Below, in pieces: positions 21,309 through 29,955 of a stretch of DNA of 64,000 bases. Source of the DNA: Fen-1301 sp963786395 (GTDB lineage: Bacteria; Bacteroidota; Ignavibacteria; Ignavibacteriales; Ignavibacteriaceae); contig CAWAZD010000017.1 of assembly GCA_963786395.1 (NCBI GenBank), positions 1 through 64,000 of the forward strand. Reading direction: 5' to 3'. The position numbers were made by a program, and so were the translations under genes. The notes below the pieces were generated by a model, which saw only the letters and a program-made list of their open reading frames with translations, was not told where the DNA came from and searched no databases. Each line of letters begins with the position of its first letter. Position 1 is the stretch's first letter.

Positions 21309-22247
21309 TTGAAAATATTAGTCACCGGCGGCGCAGGTTTTATCGCCTCACAGATTGCAGACGCGTTTATTGAACAAGGGCATAAAGTTTTTATAGTTGA
21401 TAATCTTGCAACCGGGTTTGAAGAAAATATAAACCCTAAAGCTGTTTTTATTAAAGCTGATATTGGAGACAAAAGTCTTTCTTCATTATTTGAAAAAGAA
21501 AAATTTGATGTTGTTAACCATCATGCCGCCCAGATGGATGTCCGGCGTTCCGTCGCTGATCCTGCATTTGACGCTAATACCAACATAATCGGAACAATTA
21601 ACTTGCTTCAGAATTGTGTTAGAACTGGTGTTAATAAATTTATGTTCGCTTCAACTGGAGGCGCTGTGTACGGGGAACAGAATTATTTCCCCGCAGATGA
21701 AAAACATGAAACTGCTCCCCTTTCTCCTTATGGAATATCTAAACTTTCTGTAGAAAAATATCTTCATTTCTATAATGTTCAGTATAACCTTAATTATACC
21801 GTTACAAGGTATGCGAATATTTATGGTCCAAGACAGAACCCCTTTGGTGAAGCCGGCGTTATTGCAATATTTACAACCAAACTGCTTAAAGGTGAACAGC
21901 CTGTTATTAACGGAAATGGACTGCAGACAAGAGATTATGTGTTTGTCGGTGATGTTGTGAAAGCAAATCTTACAGTACTGGAAGATAAAACGAGTAATAT
22001 TTATAACATAGGCACCGGAATTGAGACCAATGTTAACGACATATTCAATGAACTAAATAGAATTATTGGAAACGGACAAATAGAAAAGCACGGTCCTGCT
22101 GCCCCAGGTGAACAAATGAGAAGTGTCATTACATCTGATAAAATATTCGAAAAGTTTAACTGGAGACCTTCTACTACTTTGAATGAAGGGCTCGCACAAA
22201 CAGTGAGATTCTTTAAGGATAAAATGTCTGTAAGTCAAAACAAATGA
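21309..22247 (+). CDS. NAD-dependent nucleotide-sugar epimerase/dehydratase (GalE-like extended SDR)
   Basis: Begins with TTG, 3 bp after nadD. Extended short-chain dehydrogenase of 312 residues: Rossmann motif TGGAGFIASQI, acidic residue in 'VFIVDNLATG', active-site Ser/Thr in 'FASTGGAVYGE' and YGISK catalytic Tyr/Lys pair. 'YANIYGPRQNPFGEAGVIAIF' is typical of UDP-glucose 4-epimerase-like enzymes. Probably interconverts UDP-hexoses for envelope glycans; exact substrate uncertain. Overlaps meaB by 4 bp. Confidence 0.85.
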   Translation: MKILVTGGAGFIASQIADAFIEQGHKVFIVDNLATGFEENINPKAVFIKADIGDKSLSSLFEKEKFDVVNHHAAQMDVRRSVADPAFDANTNIIGTINLLQNCVRTGVNKFMFASTGGAVYGEQNYFPADEKHETAPLSPYGISKLSVEKYLHFYNVQYNLNYTVTRYANIYGPRQNPFGEAGVIAIFTTKLLKGEQPVINGNGLQTRDYVFVGDVVKANLTVLEDKTSNIYNIGTGIETNVNDIFNELNRIIGNGQIEKHGPAAPGEQMRSVITSDKIFEKFNWRPSTTLNEGLAQTVRFFKDKMSVSQNK

Positions 22248-23194
22248 AAAACGATCTTGCCGGGAGAATATTAAACGGGGAAAAAAGAGCATTGGCAAGA
22301 GGAATTACTATTATTGAAAACGATACTTCAGAAGCATCTGAACTCATTAAGAAAATATATGCAACAACTGGTAAAGCTTACAGAATAGGTATTACTGGTC
22401 CTCCCGGCGCGGGGAAAAGTACTTTAACCAACCAACTCACAAAATATTTCAGATTGCAGGGGAAAAAAGTCGGAATCATTGCGGTTGATCCAACCAGTCC
22501 TTTTACAGGTGGTGCTCTATTGGGTGACCGCATCAGAATGTCTGAGATCGGTCAGGATGAGGGTGTGTTTATTAGAAGTATGGCCACAAGGGGAAGCTTC
22601 GGAGGATTAAGTAAAAAAGCCATTGATGCAGCCGATATAATTGACGCCGGCGGATTTGATTATGTTATTCTTGAAACTGTGGGAGTGGGACAATCAGAGC
22701 TTGATATCGCTGGTGCAGCAGATACAACAATTGTTGTCCTTGTTCCTGAATCAGGAGATTCGGTTCAGGCAATGAAAGCAGGACTAATGGAAATTGCTGA
22801 TTTCTTTGTGATGAACAAGAGTGACCGTCCCGGTTCGCAGCAAGCCGTAACTTCTTTAAGAACAATTCTAATGATGAGAGATCATGATATGTCGTCCTGG
22901 ATGCCCGACATTATAAAAACTATCGCATCCGAAAACAAGGGAACAGATGAATCTGCTGCCGAAATTTATAGGCACAGGGAATATCTTGAAAAATCAGGTA
23001 ACCTGAAGAATAAACGGGCTCAAAGGACCAGGGTTAGGATTAAAGAAATAGTTGAAGATAAATTGAGGTCTCAACTATGGAATAGTTCCACCATGGAATC
23101 ACTTAATTCCCTGCTTGAAAAAGCATCCTTGAGCCTATTGTCTCCATATCACATCGCTGAAGAGATCTTAGAAAATTTCACAAAACAGTTTTAA
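22244..23194 (+). CDS. meaB: Methylmalonyl-CoA mutase-associated GTPase MeaB
   Basis: G3E-family GTPase that guards and reloads methylmalonyl-CoA mutase with adenosylcobalamin. 316 residues. P-loop 'GPPGAGKST' near residue 50, 'DPTSPFTGGALLGDRIRM' as the switch/base region, 'ETVGVGQSE' and the NKSD guanine motif ('VMNKSDRPG') are all intact. The mutase subunits are not in this window, but the acyl-CoA dehydrogenase and carboxylase genes downstream fit propionyl/branched-chain acyl-CoA metabolism. Confidence 0.92.
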   Translation: MKNDLAGRILNGEKRALARGITIIENDTSEASELIKKIYATTGKAYRIGITGPPGAGKSTLTNQLTKYFRLQGKKVGIIAVDPTSPFTGGALLGDRIRMSEIGQDEGVFIRSMATRGSFGGLSKKAIDAADIIDAGGFDYVILETVGVGQSELDIAGAADTTIVVLVPESGDSVQAMKAGLMEIADFFVMNKSDRPGSQQAVTSLRTILMMRDHDMSSWMPDIIKTIASENKGTDESAAEIYRHREYLEKSGNLKNKRAQRTRVRIKEIVEDKLRSQLWNSSTMESLNSLLEKASLSLLSPYHIAEEILENFTKQF

Positions 23195-23236
23195 CTTATA
23201 ATTATAATTATTTTGTCATACAAAATCTTTAATGTC

Positions 23237-23256
23237 ATTCCCGCGAAGGCGGGAAT
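23237..23256. repeat. Palindromic intergenic repeat, copy 1
   Basis: ATTCCCGC-GAAG-GCGGGAAT, a perfect 8-bp stem with a 4-nt loop, preceded by TGTC and followed by CC. It belongs to the same family as the copies at 23296, 28620, 59704 and 62319. Confidence 0.8.
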
Positions 23257-23295
23257 CCATTCCTGATTTGGGCTCAATCATAGCATAGAATTGTC

Positions 23296-23315
23296 ATCCC
23301 CGCGAAAGCGGGGAT
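23296..23315. repeat. Palindromic intergenic repeat, copy 2
   Basis: ATCCCCGC-GAAA-GCGGGGAT, in the same orientation and 59 bp after copy 1. The pair lies in the meaB to acyl-CoA dehydrogenase gap. Confidence 0.8.
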
Positions 23316-23399
23316 CCCCTGATTCGAGCTGAGTCCAATTCAAAATGGCGATTAATTAAATTAAGTTAATAACAGTTTAATAAACTAATCGGAGCTCAA

Positions 23400-24571
23400 A
23401 TGGATACTTTAGCTAGTCCATTCTTAACTGAGTTGAACGAAAACCAACTTATCATAAAAGATACTCTAAGAGATTTTGCGGAAAAGTATATACGACCTGT
23501 CATAATGAAATTTGATGAATCTCAGGAATTCCCGATAGAGATAATGAAGCAATTAGGGGAATTGGGATTCCTTGGTATTCTTGTTCCTGAAGAATATGGC
23601 GGAGCCGGATTAGGATATCTTGATTTTGCTACTTATTATTGAAGAGCTTGCTAAAGTTGATCCCTCCATTGCCTTGTCTGTTGCTGCTCATAATGGCTTA
23701 GGCACTAATCATATCAACCGGTTCGGTAATGAAGAGCAAAAGAAAAAATACCTTCCGGATCTTACGTCCGGAAATAAAATTGCAGGTTGGGGACTTACTG
23801 AATCATCATCCGGGAGCGATGCTGCAGGACTTAAAACTACCGCAGAAAAAAAAGAGGGATATTATATTCTTAATGGTGGTAAAACATTTCTGCACTCATG
23901 GAACCGTTGGCAAAACAGTAGTGGCAATGGCAATTACCAATAAGGAAAATGGGAAAAAAGGAATTTCGGCATTCATACTTGAAAAAGGGATGGATGGTTT
24001 TATTGCTGGTAAAAAAGAAAATAAGCTTGGAATGAGATGCAGTGATACTACTCAGCTTATATTTGAGAACTGCAAAGTGCCGAAGGAAAATCTTCTGGGA
24101 AATGAAGGAGAAGGTTTCATTCAGGCAATGAAAATACTTGAAGGCGGCAGAATCTCTATTGCGGCTCTCAGCATCGGACTAGCACAGGGCTGCCTTAATG
24201 CGGCATTAAAATATTCAAATGAAAGAAAACAATTTGGTAAAAAATTAAATGACTTCCAGGCAATACAATTCAAAATTGCTGATATGGAAACAAATATTGA
24301 AGCTGCACGACTGCTTACTTATAAAGCCGCGCCATTGAAGGACAATGGACTTCCCAATACTAAAGAAGCCGCAATTGCAAAATTATTCGCAAGTGAGATA
24401 GCTGAAAAAGCAGCCAACGAAGCTGTACAGATTTTCGGTGGTTATGGATTTATTAAGGATTACCCTGTTGAGAAATTTTACCGTGATGTTAAATTACTTA
24501 CAATCGGAGAGGGTACTTCTGAAGTGCAGAGAATTGTAATAGCTCGCCATCTGTTGAAGGATCTCAAATGA
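23400..24571 (+). CDS. Acyl-CoA dehydrogenase (two frameshifts)
   Basis: FAD flavoenzyme that oxidises acyl-CoA to enoyl-CoA. Extra single T bases near 23633 and 23888 break the frame; removing them gives 389 residues, the normal size. N-terminal helical domain ('LRDFAEKYIRPVIMKFDES', 'GFLGILVPEEYGGAGLG'), the middle FAD-contacting 'GWGLTESSSGSDAAGL' and C-terminal 'NERKQFGKKLNDFQAIQFKIADM' and 'QIFGGYGFIKDYPVEKFYRD' are present. The catalytic Glu is probably in 'TIGEGTSEVQRIVIAR'. It overlaps the carboxyltransferase start by 4 bp, so it probably acts on the same branched-chain (leucine/isovaleryl) or short-chain route. Confidence 0.9.
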
Positions 24572-26228
24572 AAAATAATGGAAATGCTATAGTTGAAAAT
24601 GAAAACTTCCTTAAAAAAGAAGATTTTTATAAAGAATTAATGAGAAAACTTAAAGCAGAAAAAGAAAAAATTAAACTCGGCGGCGGAACAAAAGTAATTG
24701 AAAAACATAAAGCAAAAGGAAAATTAACTGCACGTGAAAGAATAAATAAACTTGTTGATAGTCCAAAAGATTTTGTTGAACTTAATTCATTTGCTGCATG
24801 GGATATGTATAATGAATATGGTGGCGCTCCATCTGCCGGAACAGTATTTGGCATCGGGAAAATTCATGGCAGAAAGTTTGTAATAGTAGCAAATGACGCA
24901 ACTGTAAAAGCAGGAGCCTGGTTTCCTGTAACAGCAAAGAAAAACTTACGCGCTCAGGAAATAGCAATTGAAAACCGGCTTCCTGTAATTTATTTAGTTG
25001 ACAGCGCGGGTGTATTTCTTCCCCTCCAGGATGAAATTTTCCCGGACAAAGAACATTTCGGAAGAATTTTCAGAAACAATGCTGTAATGTCAGCAATGGG
25101 GATTCGTTCAGATAGCTGCTATTATGGGACCCTGCGTTGCCGGTGGAGCATATCTTCCTATGATGAGTGATGAAGCTTTGATAGTTGACGGAGAAGGTTC
25201 CGTTTTCCTGGCTGGCGCTCATCTTGTTAAAGCTGCAATCGGTGAGGTAACTGATAATGAAACTCTTGGTGGTGCAAAAGTCCAGTCAAATGTTTCAGGT
25301 GTTACTGATTATATTGATGAAGAATGATGAAGAATGCCTACTACAAATAAGAAATATTGTTACTAAAATCGGGGACAATGAGAAAGCAGGATTTAACAGA
25401 ACAATTAGTAAGCCACCTCTATTCCCTACCAAGGAAATTTATGGTATTCTTCCGGAAGACCCATCAAAACAATATGACATGAATGAAGTTATTGCAAGAA
25501 TTATTGATAACTCAGAACTTGATGAATATAAAGCAGGATTATGGAAAAACAATTAATTACCGGATATGCAAGAATAGACGGCTGGGCTGTAGGTATTGTT
25601 GCCAATCAAAGGAAAGTTGTAAAAACTGAAACCGGTGAAATGCAGATTTGGCGGAGTTATTTATTCGGATAGCGCGGATAAAGCAGCACGATTTATAATG
25701 AACTGTAATCAGAAGAAAATCCCTCTTGTGTTTATTCAGGATGTAACAGGTTTTATGGTAGGAAGCCGCGCAGAACATGGAGGAATTATAAAAGACGGAG
25801 CCAAGATGGTTAATGCAGTGGCAAATTCTGTTGTTCCGAAAATTACTATGATTGTCGGCAATAGTTATGGTGCAGGAAACTATGCTATGTGCGGGAAAGC
25901 TTATGATCCTCGGTTTATTTTTGCTTATCCTAACGCCAGAATTGCGGTGATGGGAGGAGCACAGGCAAGCAGTGTTCTTCTTGATATAAAAATAAAACAG
26001 GCTGAGCATCAGGGGAAACATTTAAGCGAACCCGAGAAAAAGAAACTGCTGGATGAAATAATGAATTCCTATGAAGAACAGATAAATCCACTTTATGCTG
26101 CTGCAAGATTATGGATAGATGAAATTATAGATCCTGCATTAACAAGAGAATATATTTCTCTTGCTCTTGAATCAGCGAATAATAATCCGAATATTTCAGA
26201 GTTCAAAACAGGAGTTATTCAGACATAA
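24568..26228 (+). CDS. Acyl-CoA carboxylase carboxyltransferase beta subunit, methylcrotonyl/propionyl type (five frameshifts)
   Basis: Transfers CO2 from biotin to an acyl-CoA. Five single-base insertions (near 25107, 25321, 25539, 25554 and 25648) split it; repaired length is 551 residues, as expected. The N-terminal half has 'HKAKGKLTARERINKLVD', 'LVDSAGVFLPLQDEIFPD' and 'IMGPCVAGGAYLP'; the C-terminal half has 'PLVFIQDVTGFMVGS' and 'GNSYGAGNYAMCGKAYDPR'. The 'SAGVFLPLQDE' form is typical of methylcrotonyl-CoA-type beta subunits, but propionyl-CoA is possible given meaB. The biotin carboxylase/carrier subunit is not in the window. Confidence 0.9.
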
Positions 26229-26240
26229 ATATCAGATAAT

Positions 26241-26862
26241 GTGAGATTATTAATTCTCTTTATATTATTTCCATTCTTAGCCATACCTCAGGTGCAGCAT
26301 TTATTCTATGCTGTAGATAGTATTTCCAAACAGATCGCTTCCAGACAATTAGATGTTGAGAATGATCTGTTCGCTGTTGACTCAATTTATCTTCATGCAC
26401 GTGATCTTAATAAGGGTGATCTTCCGGAAACTTTTCTTTCTCTGACATTTGCAGTTATACCTTATAATAAAGTGCCTATAAGAGTGCCATTAATCCACAC
26501 TTTATTAATTTACCGCCTTATATCCTCAGCTGATTCAATATTCAAATTAAAAAATAAGCGGCTTCCATCTAAATTATACTTTGATACTCCCGGATGAAGG
26601 AGATAAAGATAAAAATGCTCATTTCTTCGGAAGTGCATTCATTTCATATTCATCTAATATCTTTGATTTGGGGGATGTAATTGGTTATTTTGTGGAGGTG
26701 TTTGAAGAATCTTTTGAGGTCCAGAACCAGGTTGACCCAAGAGATATGGAGGCAAACTCACTTGGCCAGATCTTCGGCAGAATTATTAAAAAGCATAAAA
26801 ATGTTCTGCCTTCACAGGTGATTATTTTAAAAACGTTATATCATATCAGAATAAATTTATGA
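26241..26862 (+). CDS. Uncharacterised exported protein (one frameshift)
   Basis: GTG start 13 bp after the carboxyltransferase. Signal peptide MRLLILFILFPFLAIPQ, then about 190 residues. A single extra C in CCC at 26589-26591 breaks the frame; repaired length is 206 residues. The second half reads 'HFFGSAFISYSSNIFDLGDV' then 'DPRDMEANSLGQIFGR', a pattern reminiscent of YfiM/DUF2279-like membrane or lipoproteins, though I cannot assign it. The stop overlaps the response-regulator start by 4 bp, so it may be a partner or target of that regulator. Confidence 0.6.
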
Positions 26863-28215
26863 ACTCAATATTTATAATAGATGACGAAAAAGAGATTTGT
26901 GAAAGTATTAAAATGATACTTGAATATGAGGATTATGGGGTTGATTATTCAACTTCAGCTTCTGAAGGCATTGATAAAATTTCTAATGGTCATTATTCAG
27001 CTCTGCTTCTTGATATTAATATGCCGGCAATGAACGGTTTCGAAGTTATTAAGAAAGTTAAAGATATAATCCCGTCACTTGCTGTAATTATAATCTCCGC
27101 ACATGGCAGTGTGGAAAACGCAATAAAAGCCACACGCTTAGGTGCATTTGATTTTTTAGAAAAACCAATTGACCGTGATAAACTGATTATTTCGGTCAGG
27201 AATGCCGTTGATCAGACTAATTTAATTATCGAAAATAAAGAAATTAGACAGGTACTTTCCGGCAGCGAAACTATTCTTGGAACAAGCAAAGCTATCCGCA
27301 ACATTCTTGAATATGATAGATAAAGTTGCCCCTCTTGACACCCGGGTACTTATAACAGGTGAAAACGGTACCGGCAAAGAGCTTGTAGCTAAAGCTCTTC
27401 ATAACAGAAGTATAAGAAAGAATAAACCATTTGTTGAAGTTAACTGTGCTGCTATTCCCAATGAATTGATTGAATCAGAATTGTTCGGACATGAGAAAGG
27501 CTCTTTCACCGGTGCAGTCCAGCAAAGGATTGGCAGATTCGAAATGGCAAATAAAGGAACTTTATTCCTGGATGAAATTGGCGATATGAGCTTACAGGCT
27601 CAGGCAAAAGTTTTAAGAGCAATTGAGGACGGCAGGATTGAACGTGTCGGTGGAGGAAAGAAAATTGACGTAGATGTAAGAATAGTTTCTGCCACAAATA
27701 AGAATCTAATTGAAGAGATTGAAAAAGGGACTTTCAGAGAAGATCTTTACCACAGGTTAAATGTAATCCCTATTCAAATTCCTCCTCTCCGTGAAAGAGT
27801 TGATGATATCCCCGTTCTTGTTAACAGTTTTATTGAAGAGATAACCGCTAAACATAAAAAACCTTTGATCAAACTGAATGATGATGCTATGAAATTCTTT
27901 CAGTCTATGGAATGGAGCGGTAATGTAAGAGAATTAAGAAATTCGGTTGAAAGAATAATAATTATCGTTGATAAAAAAGAGATATCAAAAAAAGATATCG
28001 AGTTTTTATTCACATCCGGGCAGGGACACTTGAGCGACATTATTAACCTGAGCAATTCTTTTCAGGACTTCAAGGAAAAAGCTGAGAAAGCATTTATTCT
28101 TAAACAGCTTGAACTAAATAGCTGGAACATTGCTAAAACAGCCGAGGTTCTTGACATTCAGAGAAGTCATTTGTATAATAAAATAAAAAAATATGGAATA
28201 GATAAAGCGGAATAA
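26859..28215 (+). CDS. Sigma-54-dependent response regulator, NtrC/AtoC family (one frameshift)
   Basis: Phospho-regulated enhancer-binding activator. Receiver domain residues 1-120: 'FIIDDEKEICESI', phospho-acceptor Asp in 'ALLLDINMPAMNG' and the Lys in 'FLEKPID'. AAA+ domain: Walker A GENGTGKE, the sigma-54 contact loop GAFTGA written here as 'GSFTGAV', and Walker B 'FLDEIGDM'. A Fis-type helix-turn-helix ends the protein ('NIAKTAEVLDIQRSHLYNKI'). One extra base near 27305 splits receiver from AAA+; repaired length 451 residues. The cognate kinase is not adjacent. Confidence 0.9.
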
Positions 28216-28220
28216 ATAAT

Positions 28221-28568
28221 ATGGCTGAAACTATATTTTCAAAAATAATCCGAAAGGAAATCCCCGCGGCAATAGTCTATGAATCAGATACTGTCCTGGC
28301 ATTTAAAGATATTAACCCGCAGGCTCCGGTTCACATTTTAATAATTCCTAAAGATCCAATCGCATATACAACAGAAATTGATGGAACAAAGCATGCCGCA
28401 TTACTCGGTGAATTGTTTGACACTGCTAATAAATTGGCTAAAGAGTTTAATATCGATAAGAGCGGATTTCGGCTTGTTATTAATTGTGGCGACAATGGTG
28501 GTCAGGAAGTTCCGCATCTTCATATGCATCTTCTTGGCGGCAGACAAATGAAATGGCCCCCGGGCTGA
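28221..28568 (+). CDS. HIT family nucleotide-binding protein (HINT-like)
   Basis: A 115-residue histidine-triad hydrolase of nucleotide phosphoramidates or dinucleotides. The triad motif 'VPHLHMHLLGG' is intact, with the conserved 'AFKDINPQAPVHILIIPK' upstream. It starts 5 bp after the response regulator. Confidence 0.92.
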   Translation: MAETIFSKIIRKEIPAAIVYESDTVLAFKDINPQAPVHILIIPKDPIAYTTEIDGTKHAALLGELFDTANKLAKEFNIDKSGFRLVINCGDNGGQEVPHLHMHLLGGRQMKWPPG

Positions 28569-28619
28569 AATCCTGAAAACTTGTCCTGTAACTCGGGAGG
28601 TCCCATGATCAGATTTGTC

Positions 28620-28639
28620 ATCCCCGCGAAAGCGGGAAT
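28620..28639. repeat. Palindromic intergenic repeat, copy 3
   Basis: ATCCCCGC-GAAA-GCGGGAAT, with one stem mismatch, in the gap between the convergent HIT and DUF6064 genes. Confidence 0.75.
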
Positions 28640-28685
28640 CCCATGAATCCTTTGGCAGCCCTATTATTCTTTCAACTTAATTCTA

Positions 28686-29342
28686 TCATATAGTTACCGG
28701 CAACAATTTTATTCTTCTGTTATGATTTATCAGTAATGCTAAACTCGTAAGTCCGGCAATTAACAATGCGGCATCCTCATATATTGAGAAATTTAATGCT
28801 GCTCCAAATCCAATTATTGACCAAATTACAGGAATTATTAAAACAATAGCCGGTATTTTGTTGTTAATAAATAACAAAATGCCGAATGTAAAAATAGTTG
28901 TAGGGCAGGGCAATCCGAAAGTAGGCGAGTTTGGATATCCATGGCCTAAACTATATCCTAATGTCGGATAAATAATTAGCGCATATAGAATAAAGAATAA
29001 TCCTGAAAAATTCATATAATCCATGTTATATCTGAAGTTCAATTTGTTAGAATAAACTCCGTAGATATAAAATAAAATACCCTGGATGATGAATAATGCC
29101 CCGAATAAATAAGCCGCCCTGTTAATACCCGAGAAAAACATTATCTGATAAACAATTCCTATCCAAAGGAAGAAGAATGATAATACAGAATTTATTATTT
29201 TGTCTTTGTACTTCAAATTAGTGAATACCAGGTAAACTGTCAGGAGTGCTATCAGATTAAAAACTATTTGAGCAGGGAAAACAGCTTCATTATAAGATCT
29301 GAAAATATTAAGAAAAGCTTCTGTTGTAAATGGAACATTCAT
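28686..29342 (-). CDS. DUF6064 family membrane protein
   Basis: A 218-residue protein with about seven membrane helices. The segment 'HGYPNSPTFGLPCPTTIFTFG' (abbreviated: GYP..PTFGLPCPTT) is the hallmark of DUF6064 proteins. Function unknown. It stands alone between a repeat and the toxin gene, both strands showing nothing that suggests a partner. Confidence 0.75.
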   Translation of the reverse strand: MNVPFTTEAFLNIFRSYNEAVFPAQIVFNLIALLTVYLVFTNLKYKDKIINSVLSFFFLWIGIVYQIMFFSGINRAAYLFGALFIIQGILFYIYGVYSNKLNFRYNMDYMNFSGLFFILYALIIYPTLGYSLGHGYPNSPTFGLPCPTTIFTFGILLFINNKIPAIVLIIPVIWSIIGFGAALNFSIYEDAALLIAGLTSLALLINHNRRIKLLPVTI

Positions 29343-29404
29343 AACATGTACTCCTCAATAAAGATTAATATTATGTACTTTCACCAACCACTGGGTCAGC
29401 TTTA

Positions 29405-29671
29405 TTATTCATAATGTGTATACATTCTGATAATTTTGATAGTTTTAATTTCAGTATAAATCTGATACACAATTCTGTGCTGAATATTTATTCTTCGTGA
29501 ATAAGCCCCTGATAAATCACCGACTAATTTTTCATAAGGAGGAGGAGTCTGAAATGGATTTTTTTCTAATAATTCGAGTATCCTTTTAGCTTTTTCCTTT
29601 AATCCTAATGTTTTAAGCTTCTTTGCATCTTTTTGAGCTTGTTTTGTATAAACGAGCCTCCAGCCTACCAT
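29405..29671 (-). CDS. Txe/YoeB-type mRNA interferase toxin
   Basis: Toxin of a type II pair, 88 residues. 'YTKQAQKDAKKLK' at the N-terminus and the C-terminal 'RRINIQHRIVYQIY' and 'IRMYTHYE' carry the Arg, His and Tyr residues used by YoeB-like ribosome-dependent RNases. It overlaps the antitoxin gene by 7 bp, with antitoxin first as usual. Confidence 0.88.
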   Translation of the reverse strand: MVGWRLVYTKQAQKDAKKLKTLGLKEKAKRILELLEKNPFQTPPPYEKLVGDLSGAYSRRINIQHRIVYQIYTEIKTIKIIRMYTHYE

Positions 29672-29907
29672 ATAAGTTTATCAGATGTCTTTTCAAGAGG
29701 TAATTTCATACCTTTAATAATTGATTCTCGCATACCGGGAATAGATAACAAGAAAAGGGTTTCCTGAATTGAATGCCAGTCGTCTTCAGAAATCAGAACT
29801 GCATTTGATCTTTTACCGTATATATAAACCGGCTCGCTCGCTTCAGCAGTATCGTCTACTAGTTTATATAAATTCTTCCTTGCCTGGGTTACTGTTACCG
29901 TCTTCAT
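29665..29907 (-). CDS. YefM/Phd-type antitoxin
   Basis: An 80-residue antitoxin. The N-terminal 'VTVTQARKNLYKLVDDT' is the Phd/YefM DNA-binding fold and 'KRSNAVLISEDDWHSIQETLFLLS' fits the rest of the family. The C-terminal third would wrap the toxin. It probably represses its own promoter through the inverted repeat at 29928-29945. Confidence 0.88.
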   Translation of the reverse strand: MKTVTVTQARKNLYKLVDDTAEASEPVYIYGKRSNAVLISEDDWHSIQETLFLLSIPGMRESIIKGMKLPLEKTSDKLIW

Positions 29908-29927
29908 ATCTTGTCTTTTTATACAAA

Positions 29928-29945
29928 CGTACGTATTTATGTACG
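29928..29945 (-). promoter_or_regulatory. Candidate operator of the toxin-antitoxin operon
   Basis: Inverted repeat CGTAC-8 nt-GTACG located 21 bp upstream of the antitoxin start. YefM-type antitoxins bind paired GTAC-core sites, so autoregulation here is likely by analogy. Confidence 0.6.
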
Positions 29946-29955
29946 CTTTGTCAAA

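Noticed and set aside
17886..25700. Programmed ribosomal frameshifting in the ABC permease, acyl-CoA dehydrogenase and carboxyltransferase
   Set aside because: The sites share no slippery motif, several occur per gene, and the families have no known frameshifting; sequence error explains them better.
29405..29945. Toxin-antitoxin pair as part of a mobile element or phage-defence island
   Set aside because: No integrase, transposase, tRNA or direct-repeat border is visible around it; neighbours look ordinary.
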